NCBI RefSeq assembly: GCF_000732925.1
Contig: NZ_CP008953.1
Location: 2,604,001-2,668,000, forward strand
Source: Amycolatopsis japonica
GTDB lineage: Bacteria > Actinomycetota > Actinomycetes > Mycobacteriales > Pseudonocardiaceae
DNA: 64,000 bases
Direction of reading: 5' to 3'
A model generated the notes under the pieces. It was not told the DNA's origin and made no database searches. It worked only from the letters and a program-made list of their open reading frames with translations. Below, one piece after another: positions 25,084 to 33,391 of the stretch. The position numbers and the translations under genes are program-made. Each line of letters starts with the position of its first letter. The stretch's first letter is position 1.

Positions 25084-25338
25084 TCAGGACGTCGCGACGG
25101 CGTCGCGCGCCTTGTCCCCGCCGGCGACCGAGCTCTCCCTGGCGCAGTGCGCGCAGCAGAAGAAGCGATCCTCCACCTGGATGCCGTGCCCGACCACACG
25201 GCAGCCGCAGTGCTCGCAGATCGGCGCCAGCTGGTGGATCGCGCATTCGAAGGAGTCGAAGGTGTGCTTCGCTCCGTCGACGGTGTGGATCTCGAACGTC
25301 TTTTCGTAGTCGTTTCCGCAGACTTCGCAGTTCGTCAT
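25084..25338 (-). CDS. Small Cys-rich metal-binding protein
   Basis: An 84-residue protein with four Cys pairs or near pairs: CEVCGNDY, SFECAIHQLAP, CEHCGCRV and FFCCAHCARES. The spacing fits one or two zinc sites of TRASH or treble-clef type. The function is unknown; sequestration of metal or a small zinc-finger adaptor are possible. It is convergent with the eRF1-like gene and only 3 nt from its stop. Confidence 0.75.
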   Translation of the reverse strand: MTNCEVCGNDYEKTFEIHTVDGAKHTFDSFECAIHQLAPICEHCGCRVVGHGIQVEDRFFCCAHCARESSVAGGDKARDAVATS

Positions 25339-25428
25339 GGTGGAGGGCTACCCGGCGTATGGCGTCGGCAACCGTAGGGGAGCGGGCTGCGGCTGATCGC
25401 ACGGACCTGAAGGGGCGGACCCCAGCCA

Positions 25429-26340
25429 TCACGCGCCGGCGGCGGAAACACGTTCCCGCCGCGGAGTCCGGCTCACCGCCCAAACACTGACGACGACCAG
25501 CAGACATCCGGCCAGCTGCGTGATGGTCGGCCGCTCGTGCAGGGCGATGACACCGAACACGACGGCCAGAACCGGGTGCAGCAACAGAAGTGAGGCACTC
25601 ACCTGAGGCGCCAGCTGGGAAAGCGCTCCCGCGATGAGGAGCCAGGCGAGCACCTGCCCGACGAGCGCGAGCGCGATCAGCCACAGCCACGCGGCCAGGT
25701 CGAGGTCCAGGTCGATCCCCGTCCACAGACTGCCGACCACGACCGCCGCGGCACACGCCGCCGTCGTGGAAGCGCACACCGGGAACACGACATGGCCTTG
25801 GCCGCCGCCCTGCCGCATGAAGAACAGATACCCCGCGTAGGCGATGCCCGCGATGGTGCCGAACACGATGCCGCCGACCGGGTCCGTACCCGGCTCGGCC
25901 TGGCCGATCACACCGGCCGCCATGGTCACGCCGATCAGCATGACCGGTATGAGCGCGAGGAACCGTCTGGACGGGACCGACCCCAGGAACAGCCAGGTGA
26001 GCAGCGGGAACACCACCACCTGGATGGTGAGCAGCACCGTGGAGATGGACGCGCCGACGTCCTCGATGCTGGCCACCCAGAACACGTAGTCGATGCCGAG
26101 CAGCACCCCCGCCGCCAGGTCGAACCGCATCAGCCGCCACGGCCGCGGCCCGAGCCGCCGCCATTCCCGGATCGACAGCGGGACCAGCACCGTCAGCGCG
26201 ATGGCGCAGCGCAGGAACGCGGTGGTCCCCGGACTCGCGCCGGACAGTTTGGCGAACCCGGCCGACACCGAAGTGCACGCCGCGCCTCCGGTGATGCGCA
26301 GTGCGGCGGTGCGGTGCCGATCGGGTGCCCGAACACTCAT
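25429..26340 (-). CDS. EamA/DMT-family transporter
   Basis: A 303-residue membrane protein with ten hydrophobic segments in two EamA halves (about 15-145 and 160-295). The second half ends with LLLLHPVLAVVFGVIALHERPTITQLAG, the typical RhaT/EamA motif. Members export amino acids, metabolites or drugs. The ATG at 26340 was chosen because the first membrane segment begins about 12 residues later. It is divergent from a LysR gene with a 73-nt shared promoter region, so LysR-controlled export is likely. Confidence 0.9.
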   Translation of the reverse strand: MSVRAPDRHRTAALRITGGAACTSVSAGFAKLSGASPGTTAFLRCAIALTVLVPLSIREWRRLGPRPWRLMRFDLAAGVLLGIDYVFWVASIEDVGASISTVLLTIQVVVFPLLTWLFLGSVPSRRFLALIPVMLIGVTMAAGVIGQAEPGTDPVGGIVFGTIAGIAYAGYLFFMRQGGGQGHVVFPVCASTTAACAAAVVVGSLWTGIDLDLDLAAWLWLIALALVGQVLAWLLIAGALSQLAPQVSASLLLLHPVLAVVFGVIALHERPTITQLAGCLLVVVSVWAVSRTPRRERVSAAGA

Positions 26341-26413
26341 GGCGATCACTATGCCGAGTCCGGTCGCATAGCAAAAGTGAATGTTCCTACGGTGAAATCG
26401 GTAGCATCGCTTC

Positions 26414-27337
26414 ATGAACCTGGGTCGGCTGCAAGCGCTCGCGTCGGTCGCGAAGTACGGATCCGTCGCCCGCGCCGCGGAAGTCCTGCACGTCACGCCG
26501 TCCGGGGTGTCGCAGCAGCTGAACAAGCTGGAGAAGGAGACCGGACACCCGCTGCTCGAGCCCGCGGGGCGCGGCATCCGGCTCACCCGTGCGGGTCAGG
26601 TGCTGGCCGAACACGCGGCGCGGGTGCTCGCCCAGGTCGCCGCGGCCGAAGCCGACCTCGCCGCGCTGGACCAGGAAGTGGCCGGGCCCCTGCGGATCGG
26701 GGCCGTCGGCAGCGCGATCCGGGAGCTGCTGCCGGGCGTGCTGGCCGAACTGGTCGCCGATCGGCCACGGCTCAGGGTGTCCCTGCGCGACGGCGAGGTG
26801 GTGGATCTGCTTCCCCGGCTGCTCACCGACGAGCTCACCGTGCTGCTGATGGAGAGCTGGGAGGCCCGGCCGCCGCTCCTGCCCGCGGGGGTCGCCGTAC
26901 GCACGCTCGTCCGGGAACCGGCCGAGGTCGCCCTCGCCGCGGATCATCCGCTCGCCGACCGGTCCGTCGTCGACCTGGCCGACCTCGCCGGGCAGACCTG
27001 GACCTGCTGCCCGGCGGGCACGGAAGCCCACGTGGCGCTCACGCAGACCATGCGCGGGCTCGGTGCCGAGCCGGACATCCGGTTCGCCGTCGCCGAGTAC
27101 CCCACGCAGCTCGCGCTGGTCGCCGCGGGACTCACCGTCGCGCTCGTTCCCAAGATGGCCCAGCGGCCGACGCCGGACGGTGTCCGGTTCCTCCGCACAC
27201 GCCCGGTGCTGCACCGGGAAATCCGCGTCGCCTGGCGAACCGACGACCAGGGCCCGCCGATCCGGGCCTTGCTGGCCGCGCTGGTCTCGCGTCAAGAAGC
27301 GGTGAACGCGACAGCAAATGGGTACCCCTCCAGGTAG
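26414..27337 (+). CDS. LysR-family transcriptional regulator
   Basis: A 307-residue LysR protein with the N-terminal helix-turn-helix (MNLGRLQALASVAKYGSVAR, AAEVLHVTPSGVSQQLNKLEKETG) and a PBP2-type effector domain (about 88-295). It is divergent from the EamA transporter gene and probably regulates it and itself through the AT-richer 26341-26413 region. Confidence 0.93.
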   Translation: MNLGRLQALASVAKYGSVARAAEVLHVTPSGVSQQLNKLEKETGHPLLEPAGRGIRLTRAGQVLAEHAARVLAQVAAAEADLAALDQEVAGPLRIGAVGSAIRELLPGVLAELVADRPRLRVSLRDGEVVDLLPRLLTDELTVLLMESWEARPPLLPAGVAVRTLVREPAEVALAADHPLADRSVVDLADLAGQTWTCCPAGTEAHVALTQTMRGLGAEPDIRFAVAEYPTQLALVAAGLTVALVPKMAQRPTPDGVRFLRTRPVLHREIRVAWRTDDQGPPIRALLAALVSRQEAVNATANGYPSR

Positions 27338-27352
27338 CGGAGGTGATTCGCG

Positions 27353-27715
27353 ATGGACAGGCCAGGCCCGATCCGGTGGGTGCAGTACGTCTACGGGCGC
27401 AGGCTGCCGGAGCGATACCGCGAATGGGTGCTGTACGACGCGACCTCGCGCACGTGGCTGCTGAGGTTCGCCCTCCGGATCTGTTTCGAGGCGTTGCCGT
27501 GGCTCGCGATCGCGTTCGTGCTCCTGGTGACGCTCACGCCGATACCCGTTCCCGCGGTCCTGGGCGCGTTGATGCTGAGCCTGTTCCTGGGGCTGTTCTT
27601 CACGATGACCAGCGCCGACGAGCTGGCCGAGGTCCGGCTCGGCAAACACGGTTTCCCGCGTGGCACCGGAAAAGCGGCCAGATCCGCCCGAGGCGGCTCA
27701 GGCAGCTGGCCCTGA
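27353..27715 (+). CDS. DUF5313-like membrane protein
   Basis: A 120-residue protein with the pattern seen in mycobacterial and actinomycete DUF5313 proteins: RWVQYVYGRRLPERYREWVLYDATSRTW at the N-terminus followed by two membrane segments (about 40-58 and 62-85). The function is unknown. Its last 18 nt overlap the convergent response regulator gene. Confidence 0.75.
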   Translation: MDRPGPIRWVQYVYGRRLPERYREWVLYDATSRTWLLRFALRICFEALPWLAIAFVLLVTLTPIPVPAVLGALMLSLFLGLFFTMTSADELAEVRLGKHGFPRGTGKAARSARGGSGSWP

Positions 27716-28375
27716 TCGCTCGCCCGGTGTGACCAGGCCTGATTCGTAAGCGAGGACCACGAGTTGCGCGCGGTCGCGGGCGTGGAGTTTGGTCATGGCG
27801 CGATTGACGTGCGTCTTCGCGGTCAGCGGGCTGATCACCATGTGGTCGGCGATCTCGTCGTTGGACAGGCCTCGCGCGACCAGGACCACCGCTTCGCGTT
27901 CGCGGTTGGTCAGTTCTTTCAGCCCGGAACCGCTGCCGCCGCCGAGCGGGACGGTGACGTACCGGTCGATCAGCTTGCGCGTGATCGACGGCGCGAGCAG
28001 GGCGTCACCGCGCGCGGCGACGCGGACGGCGTGCAGGAAGTCTTCGGGCTCGATGTCCTTGACGAGGAAGCCCGCCGCGCCCGCGCGCAGCGCGTTGAAG
28101 ACGTACTCGTCCAAGCCGTAGTTGGTCAGGATGACGACGTGCACGCTTGCCAAGGCCGGGTCGGCGGCGATGCGCCGGGTCGCCTCGATGCCGTCCACTC
28201 CGGGCATCTGGATGTCGATGAGCGCGATGTCGGGCAAGTGTTTTCTGGCGAGTGCCACGCCTTCGCCCCCGTCGGCTGCTTCGGCGACGACCTCGATGTC
28301 GTCCTCGACGTCGAGCAGCGCGCGGAAACCGCTACGGAGAAGGGGCTGGTCGTCGACCAGCAGGACGCGAATCAC
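27698..28375 (-). CDS. NarL/FixJ-family response regulator
   Basis: A 225-residue regulator. The receiver domain starts MIRVLLVDDQPLLRSGFRAL, with predicted phospho-acceptor Asp54 in LIDIQMPG, and the output helix-turn-helix is LTNREREAVVLVARGLSNDEIADHM near residue 160. It overlaps its kinase gene by 4 nt (ATGA), so the two form one transcript. The small membrane protein gene at 29663, divergent from the kinase, is a candidate target. Confidence 0.94.
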   Translation of the reverse strand: MIRVLLVDDQPLLRSGFRALLDVEDDIEVVAEAADGGEGVALARKHLPDIALIDIQMPGVDGIEATRRIAADPALASVHVVILTNYGLDEYVFNALRAGAAGFLVKDIEPEDFLHAVRVAARGDALLAPSITRKLIDRYVTVPLGGGSGSGLKELTNREREAVVLVARGLSNDEIADHMVISPLTAKTHVNRAMTKLHARDRAQLVVLAYESGLVTPGERSGPAA

Positions 28376-29469
28376 GAGCGCTCCACGGGAAGTTCTGCCC
28401 GGACGGAGAAACCGCCCGTGTCTTTTGGTCCGGCGTCGAGCCGGCCGCCGAGCGCGGTGACCCGTTCACGCATCCCCAGCAGTCCGACACCGGGGATCGG
28501 TGCGGCGCCCGGTGTGGCCTTGCCGTCGTCCTCGACCTGGATCGTCAGCGCGTCGGGACGGTGGTCGATGCGCACCGACGCGGTCTTCGCCGCGGCGTGC
28601 CGGGCGATGTTGGTCAAGGATTCCTGAACGATCCGGTACGCGGTGCGGTCCACGGCCGCGGGCAGATCGTGTCGCCGCCCTTCGACGGTGAGCGTCGCGT
28701 CCAGACCGGCGGCCTGGGCGCGTTCCACCAGGCCGGGGATCCGATCGAGTCCGTGCGGCGGATTCGTGTCGTCGTCGCGCAGGGCCTCCAGGGTCGCGCG
28801 CAGCTCCCTGGTCGCCTCACGGCCGGCTTCACGGATCGCCAGCAACGATTCCGGCACCGCCTCGCCCCGTTTGGTGGCCAGGTGGACGGCGACCTCGGCC
28901 TGCACCTTGATGACGGAGATCTGGTGGGTGAGCGAATCGTGCAGTTCCCGCGCGATGTGCAGCCGTTCCTCGTCGGCCCGGCGTCGCGCGGTCTCCTCAC
29001 GGGTGCGCTCGGCCTCGTCGGCCCGCCGTTCGGCCTGTCGTAGCGCTTCACCCGCCGCGCCGGCGGCGATCAGCCAGGCCAGCTGGAGCGCGTCACGGCT
29101 CTGGGCGAAGGCCTCGCTGACGGAAAAGGCGTTGGCGGAGGCCAAAAGCACGAGCGGGAGCGCGACGATCATGAGCACCGACCCGGCGACGGCGACGATC
29201 CGGTGTCCGGCGCGGACCGCGGCGTAGACCGCGACCAGGTAGGCGACGGCGGGCACGGTGAAACCCATGGCCTGGTATCCCAGCGCGCACACCGCGGTCA
29301 CGGCCAGGACCGTGAGGGGCGCCCGGCGATGCGCGGCGAGCGCCAGGCCACCGGCGACCAGCACCACGTAACCGAGGGGGTTCATGGTGGTGTCCTCATC
29401 GGACAGTGCCGTGACCAGCAGGACCACCGTCACCCCGACGGCGATCGCCCAGTCCCAGACCCTGTTCAT
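28372..29469 (-). CDS. Sensor histidine kinase (HisKA_3/NarX-like)
   Basis: A 365-residue kinase with about five N-terminal membrane segments (1-160), a dimerisation helix with the phospho-accepting His in HIARELHDSLTHQISVIKVQ, and a HATPase_c domain ending in VEDDGKATPGAAPIPGVGLL and GMRERVTALGGRLDAG. No extracellular sensor domain is present, so sensing is likely within the membrane. It is the first gene of a kinase-regulator operon. Confidence 0.94.
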   Translation of the reverse strand: MNRVWDWAIAVGVTVVLLVTALSDEDTTMNPLGYVVLVAGGLALAAHRRAPLTVLAVTAVCALGYQAMGFTVPAVAYLVAVYAAVRAGHRIVAVAGSVLMIVALPLVLLASANAFSVSEAFAQSRDALQLAWLIAAGAAGEALRQAERRADEAERTREETARRRADEERLHIARELHDSLTHQISVIKVQAEVAVHLATKRGEAVPESLLAIREAGREATRELRATLEALRDDDTNPPHGLDRIPGLVERAQAAGLDATLTVEGRRHDLPAAVDRTAYRIVQESLTNIARHAAAKTASVRIDHRPDALTIQVEDDGKATPGAAPIPGVGLLGMRERVTALGGRLDAGPKDTGGFSVRAELPVERS

Positions 29470-29518
29470 GCGAGAACCCTAACCAGCCGCCCCCGCGCGC
29501 GACTCCTCCGCACGGACG

Positions 29519-29554
29519 ATCCCGGGACTACCACGCACGCGGTAGTCCCGGGAT
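29519..29554. promoter_or_regulatory. Palindrome between kinase and DUF6223-like gene
   Basis: A perfect 14-bp inverted repeat, ATCCCGGGACTACC (29519-29532) and its complement (29541-29554), around 8 nt. It is 50 nt before the kinase start and 109 nt before the membrane-protein start. It could be the operator of the response regulator or a structural element; it is not one of the repeat families described elsewhere in the window. Confidence 0.5.
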
Positions 29555-29662
29555 TTCCACGACCTCGGCGGCAGTCCGGAATGCCTGCGTTCACCGGACG
29601 ACGCGGGGCGGGTCCGGCGGACACGATCTGCGGACATCAGTCACCGAGCGAAGGAGCACCCC

Positions 29663-30007
29663 ATGACCGTCCACTTGCTGTCCGCCGCCTACCTGACTCC
29701 CGGGCGCGTCTGGTCCTTGATCGCCGTGCTGGTGGGGGTGATCGGGGTCGTCGCGGGAGGACTGGCCGTCGCCCGGAGCCGGTCCGGCAGCACCCGGCGA
29801 GGAGCCGTCGTGGCGCTGGCAGCGGGGCTGCTCGGTATGGCGGGCGGCGTTTACGTGGTGGCCGCGGCGAAGGGCGGACCTGGCACGGGTTACGGAATCG
29901 TCGGTGGGTTCCTCGCCTTGGTGGTCGGGCTGATCGCCGCGGCTCTGGGCGGGCTGGCTCTTTCGCGTTCCCGGCGTGCCGGGCGGGTGTCCGGCGAAGT
30001 CGCGTGA
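29663..30007 (+). CDS. Small four-helix membrane protein, DUF6223-like
   Basis: A 114-residue protein with three to four membrane segments (WSLIAVLVGVIGVVAGGLAV, VVALAAGLLGMAGGVYVVAA, GGFLALVVGLIAAALGGLAL). It begins MTVHLLSAAYLTPGRVW and resembles actinomycete DUF6223 proteins. The function is unknown. It is divergent from the two-component system and is a probable member of its regulon. Confidence 0.75.
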   Translation: MTVHLLSAAYLTPGRVWSLIAVLVGVIGVVAGGLAVARSRSGSTRRGAVVALAAGLLGMAGGVYVVAAAKGGPGTGYGIVGGFLALVVGLIAAALGGLALSRSRRAGRVSGEVA

Positions 30008-30020
30008 CGTCCGCGATCGT

Positions 30021-30073
30021 GTTGCGAAAGCCACTTTGGCAACCTTCAACGTTGCGAAAGTGGCTTTCGCAAC
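30021..30073. repeat. Intergenic palindrome, family A, copy 3
   Basis: Inverted arms of 23 nt (30021-30043 and 30051-30073, one mismatch) around the 7-nt centre CTTCAAC. The arms have the same GCGAAAG-NNN-CTTTCGC sub-hairpin as the copies at 7846 and 8095. It lies between convergent genes (stops at 30007 and 30102), where it could also serve as a bidirectional terminator, although no U-tract is present. Confidence 0.85.
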
Positions 30074-30101
30074 CCGGTGCGGCGCTGGCCCGTCGTGCTT
30101 C

Positions 30102-30323
30102 CTACCGCGCCGGGTAACGGGCACGAAGTTCGTCCGCGGCCTTTCCTTCGGTCAATTGGAGCAGGTAGGCGTCCACCGGGGCATGGGAGCCGAGTTCGGT
30201 GAAGTTCCGGTGGACGATCGCTGCGACCTCTTGGCGGCCGGCGGGGAAGCGCTCGGTCAGCGTATCGACCAATTTCTCGAGGTTTTCGTCGCTGGGCGGC
30301 AGGTGCGGCGGGTCTGCGGTCAT
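30102..30323 (-). CDS. Small three-helix-bundle protein
   Basis: A 73-residue acidic protein of three predicted helices (DENLEKLVDTLTERF, RQEVAAIVHRNFTEL, VDAYLLQLTEGKAADELRAR). It resembles the three-helix-bundle domain found next to ArsR/arsenate reductase genes in actinobacteria. It is divergent from the ArsR-ArsC fusion, sharing the operator region, so it is probably arsenic-regulated. Its biochemical role is unknown. Confidence 0.75.
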   Translation of the reverse strand: MTADPPHLPPSDENLEKLVDTLTERFPAGRQEVAAIVHRNFTELGSHAPVDAYLLQLTEGKAADELRARYPAR

Positions 30324-30389
30324 GACAACTCCACGTTCTCGGGAGACGGCACCTCGCGACGATAACGGTCTCCGGGCTCCGAGGTCTAG

Positions 30390-30413
30390 ATATATCAACC
30401 TGCATTGATGTAT
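30390..30413. promoter_or_regulatory. Candidate ArsR operator
   Basis: A dyad ATATATCAA-N6-TTGATGTAT (8 of 9 pairs) in the divergent region between the helix-bundle gene and arsR-arsC. ArsR/SmtB proteins commonly bind ATCAA-N6-TTGAT-like sites. The right arm contains the ATG at 30408, so either the operator overlaps the start codon or translation starts at GTG 30423. Confidence 0.65.
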
Positions 30414-31184
30414 CTTCGGCCAGTGGCGACCTTCGAGACGGCAGATCCGCCGCCGTTCGTACGGCTGGCGAGCGATCCGCTGCGCTGGCGGCTGCTGCGC
30501 GAGTTGTCGCACGGCGACCGCCGGGTGCGGGAGCTGGTCGACCTGGTCGGGCAGCCGCAGAACCTGGTGTCCTATCACCTGCGCAAGCTGCGGGCCGCGG
30601 AGCTGGTCACGGCGCGGAGGAGCAGTTTCGACGGTCGCGACACCTACTACCACCTCGATCTGGGGCAGTGCGCGGACGCGCTCGCCGAGACGGGAAGCTC
30701 GCTGCATCCCGCCCTGTCGCCGATCGGGGCGGACGTGATGCGGGCCGAGCCCCGGATCAAGGTGCTGTTCGTGTGCACCGGGAACAGCGGGCGCTCGCCG
30801 ATGGCCGAGGCGTTGCTGCGGCACCGCGCCGGTTCGAGGGTCGAGGTGTCCAGCGCGGGCAGCCACCCGAAACCGCTGCATCCCGACGCCGTGCGCGTTC
30901 TCGCCGAGCGCGGCATCACGCTGACCCATGAACCGTCCCATGTGGACGATCTCCGGCGCAGGCGATTCCATTGGGTGATCAGTCTTTGTGACCGGGTCCG
31001 CGAGGTCTGCCCGGAGTTCCCCGGGCATCCGCACGTCGTCCATTGGAGCCTGCCGGATCCGGCCAAGGAACCCGAGAGCCATCCGGCGTTCCGTCGGCTC
31101 GCCGGCGAACTGGACCGCCGGATCGGGTTCCTGACCGCCCGGTTCGGCGTGAAATATCGCGATGATGAGGTGAACAGGACATGA
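30408..31184 (+). CDS. ArsR regulator fused to ArsC-type low-molecular-weight phosphatase
   Basis: A 258-residue fusion. Residues 1-100 are an ArsR-like winged helix (LLRELSHGDRRVRELVDLVG, QPQNLVSYHLRKLRAAELVT). Residues 115-255 are an LMW-phosphatase/arsenate reductase domain with the loop VLFVCTGNSGRSPMAEALL (CTGNSGRS, nucleophilic Cys) and the acid-loop region HWSLPDPAKEPES. Such fusions are known in actinobacteria and couple arsenic sensing with arsenate reduction. No arsenite exporter (Acr3/ArsB) is adjacent. It is followed, with 4-nt overlaps, by a VOC protein and a ChrA transporter. Confidence 0.9.
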   Translation: MYLRPVATFETADPPPFVRLASDPLRWRLLRELSHGDRRVRELVDLVGQPQNLVSYHLRKLRAAELVTARRSSFDGRDTYYHLDLGQCADALAETGSSLHPALSPIGADVMRAEPRIKVLFVCTGNSGRSPMAEALLRHRAGSRVEVSSAGSHPKPLHPDAVRVLAERGITLTHEPSHVDDLRRRRFHWVISLCDRVREVCPEFPGHPHVVHWSLPDPAKEPESHPAFRRLAGELDRRIGFLTARFGVKYRDDEVNRT

Positions 31185-31564
31185 CTTCGGATCTGGTGAG
31201 TGTGCGTTACCTGGTCGACGACGTCGCTGCCGCCGTCGAGTTCTACACGGGACACTTGGGTTTCGCCGTGCGTTCGAGCGTGTTGCCCGCGTTCGCCGAC
31301 GTGGTGCGCGGGAATCTCCGGCTGCTGCTCAGCGGTCCGGCGAGTTCGGCGGGGCGTGCGCTGCCGGACGGTACGAAACCGGCGCCGGGCGGGTGGAACC
31401 GCATCCATCTCATCGTCGACGACATCGACGCCGAAGTCGCGAGGTTGCGCGCGGTCGGCGTCCCGTTCCGCAGTGACGTCGTGACCGGGCCGGGTGGCCG
31501 CCAGATCGTGTTCGACGACCCGGCGGGCAACCCGGTCGAACTGTTCCAGCCCGCGGCCCGTTGA
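31181..31564 (+). CDS. VOC/glyoxalase-family protein
   Basis: A 127-residue protein with two beta-alpha-beta-beta-beta units (VSVRYLVDDVAAAVEFYTGH and IHLIVDDIDAEVARLRAVGV) and C-terminal IVFDDPAGNPVELFQP typical of vicinal oxygen chelate proteins. The Cys pair that marks the ArsI C-As lyase is absent, so ArsI is not supported. It starts at ATG 31181 in an ATGA overlap with the ArsR-ArsC gene and ends in a TTGA overlap with chrA. Confidence 0.88.
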   Translation: MTSDLVSVRYLVDDVAAAVEFYTGHLGFAVRSSVLPAFADVVRGNLRLLLSGPASSAGRALPDGTKPAPGGWNRIHLIVDDIDAEVARLRAVGVPFRSDVVTGPGGRQIVFDDPAGNPVELFQPAAR

Positions 31565-32727
31565 CGCCGCACCACGAGCCGAGCCTGGGCACCGTCCTGC
31601 GGGAATGGGGCCGGATCGGCTGCATCGGGTTCGGCGGGCCGCCCACCCATATCGCCCTGCTCCGCAAATTGTGCGTGCAGCGCCGGGAGTGGTTGTCGGA
31701 TCAGGAGTTCGAGGACGCCATCGCCGCCTGCAACCTGCTGCCCGGCCCGGCGTCGACACAGCTCGCGATCTTCACCGCGTGGCGGGTCCGCGGCCGGGCG
31801 GGGGCGCTGGTCGGCGGCGCGGCGTTCATCGTGCCCGGCCTCATCGTGATCCTGGCGCTGGCCGCGCTGTTCCTCACCGGATCCCCGCCCGCCTGGGTAC
31901 GCGGGGCCGGTGCGGGCGCGGGTGCGGCGGTCGCCGCCGTCGCGGTGCACGCGGGAGTCGGCCTGATCCCGGCGGGCTGGCGGCGCGCGGCGTCCACCGG
32001 CCGCGTGCGCTGGGCCCTGTACGTCCTGGCGGGTGTCGTGTCGGCCGCCTTGCTCGGCCCATGGCTGGTGCTCGTCCTGCTGGGCTGCGGCGCGGTCGAA
32101 CTGACCGTGAACCGCGCGCGCCGCGGCGAGTCCAGTGCCGCGTTGTTCGCCGTCCCCGCCCAATCCTGGGCCGCCGCGGTCGCGGGTGCCGGCGTGTTCG
32201 CGTCCGTCGCGTGGGTGGCACTCAAGGTCGGGATGCTGTCCTATGGCGGCGGCTTCGTGATCATCCCGCTCATGCAGGACGACGCGGTGAACACCTACCA
32301 CTGGATGAGCGCGGGGGAGTTCCTCAACGCGGTCGCGCTCGGCCAGGTCACCCCCGGTCCGGTGGTGCAGACCGTCGCCGTCGTCGGTTACGCCGCGGCC
32401 GGGCTCACCGGCGGCATCCTGGCGTCACTGGTCGCCTTCGCCCCGTCGTTCGTGTTCATCCTGTTCGGTGCCAAGCATTTCAACCGGCTGCGCGGCAACC
32501 CGAACGTCCGGGCGTTCCTCGACGGCGCCGGCCCGGCCGCGGTCGGCGCCATCCTCGGCTCGGCGATCCCGCTCGCGCTCAGCCTGACCCAGGGATGGCA
32601 GTACGCCGTACTCGCCGGTGCCGGGGTCCTGCTGTTCGTGCTGCGGCGCGGAGTGGTGACCACGATCCTGGCCGCGGCGGCCGCCGGAACCGGGCTCGCG
32701 CTCGCCGGAGTGCTCCTGCCGAGCTGA
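31561..32727 (+). CDS. chrA: Chromate transporter ChrA
   Basis: A 388-residue membrane protein made of two CHR domains. The first (about 10-170) has GCIGFGGPPTHIALLRKLCV and ACNLLPGPASTQLAIFTAWR; the second (about 215-385) has KVGMLSYGGGFVIIPLMQDD and ALGQVTPGPVVQTVAVVGYA. This is the long bidomain form that exports chromate. It starts at TTG 31561, overlapping the VOC stop. Being in an arsenic-type operon, it may be induced by ArsR ligands; the physiological substrate is not certain. Confidence 0.92.
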   Translation: MTPHHEPSLGTVLREWGRIGCIGFGGPPTHIALLRKLCVQRREWLSDQEFEDAIAACNLLPGPASTQLAIFTAWRVRGRAGALVGGAAFIVPGLIVILALAALFLTGSPPAWVRGAGAGAGAAVAAVAVHAGVGLIPAGWRRAASTGRVRWALYVLAGVVSAALLGPWLVLVLLGCGAVELTVNRARRGESSAALFAVPAQSWAAAVAGAGVFASVAWVALKVGMLSYGGGFVIIPLMQDDAVNTYHWMSAGEFLNAVALGQVTPGPVVQTVAVVGYAAAGLTGGILASLVAFAPSFVFILFGAKHFNRLRGNPNVRAFLDGAGPAAVGAILGSAIPLALSLTQGWQYAVLAGAGVLLFVLRRGVVTTILAAAAAGTGLALAGVLLPS

Positions 32728-32730
32728 GGT

Positions 32731-33345
32731 TCAGCCCAGTCCCCGGGTGGTGACGACACGCGCGTTGCCGTCGGACAGGTGGTAGGACAGCCCGACCACG
32801 GCGGTCTTCCCGGCGTCGATCTGCTCGGAGAGCAGCCGGGAGCGGTCGACCAGGAGGTCGACGGTGTGGCGGATGTGCTCGTCGATGATGTCGTCGTTGC
32901 TGGTGAGCCCGGCGGCGCGGGCGGCGAGGACGCTCGGGGTGACGCGCTCGATGACGTCGCGGACGAAGCCGTTGGTGCCGAGCCCGTCCTTCAGCGCTTC
33001 GCGGGTCGCGGCGACGGCACCGCAGGAGTCGTGGCCGAGGACGACGACCAGCGGGCAGTCGAGGATGCTGACGGCGTACTCGATGCTGCCCAGCACCTCC
33101 GAACCGGCGACGTGGCCCGCGGTGCGGACGACGAACAGGTCGCCGAGCCCGCGGTCGAAGATGATCTCGGCGGCCAGTCGTGAGTCGGAGCAGCCGAAGA
33201 GGACCGCGAAGGGGCTCTGCTCGGGGGCGGTCGCCGTGCGGCGGACGGCGTCCTGGTTCGGGTGTTCCGGGGTACCGGCCACGAAGCGCCGGTTGCCGGC
33301 GAGCAGAAGGTCGAAGGCCTCGGAAGGGGTCGGCGCGTCGCTCAT
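32731..33345 (-). CDS. Beta-carbonic anhydrase
   Basis: A 204-residue enzyme with the beta-class zinc ligands and catalytic dyad: AVLFGCSDSRLAAEIIFDRG (CxDxR) and VVLGHDSCGAV (HxxC). It interconverts CO2 and bicarbonate. The start ATG 33345 is preferred over the longer frame because coding character and the family N-terminus (PTPSEAFDLLLAGNRRFVAG) begin just after it. It is convergent with chrA, 3 nt between stops. Confidence 0.93.
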   Translation of the reverse strand: MSDAPTPSEAFDLLLAGNRRFVAGTPEHPNQDAVRRTATAPEQSPFAVLFGCSDSRLAAEIIFDRGLGDLFVVRTAGHVAGSEVLGSIEYAVSILDCPLVVVLGHDSCGAVAATREALKDGLGTNGFVRDVIERVTPSVLAARAAGLTSNDDIIDEHIRHTVDLLVDRSRLLSEQIDAGKTAVVGLSYHLSDGNARVVTTRGLG

Positions 33346-33391
33346 GGAGCGGACATTACCGGCTGCGACCGGCTCCGGCAGGTGTGCCGCG

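Noticed and set aside
31181..31564. VOC protein as ArsI C-As lyase
   Set aside because: It sits in an arsenic-type operon, but the Cys pair needed to bind trivalent organoarsenicals is absent.
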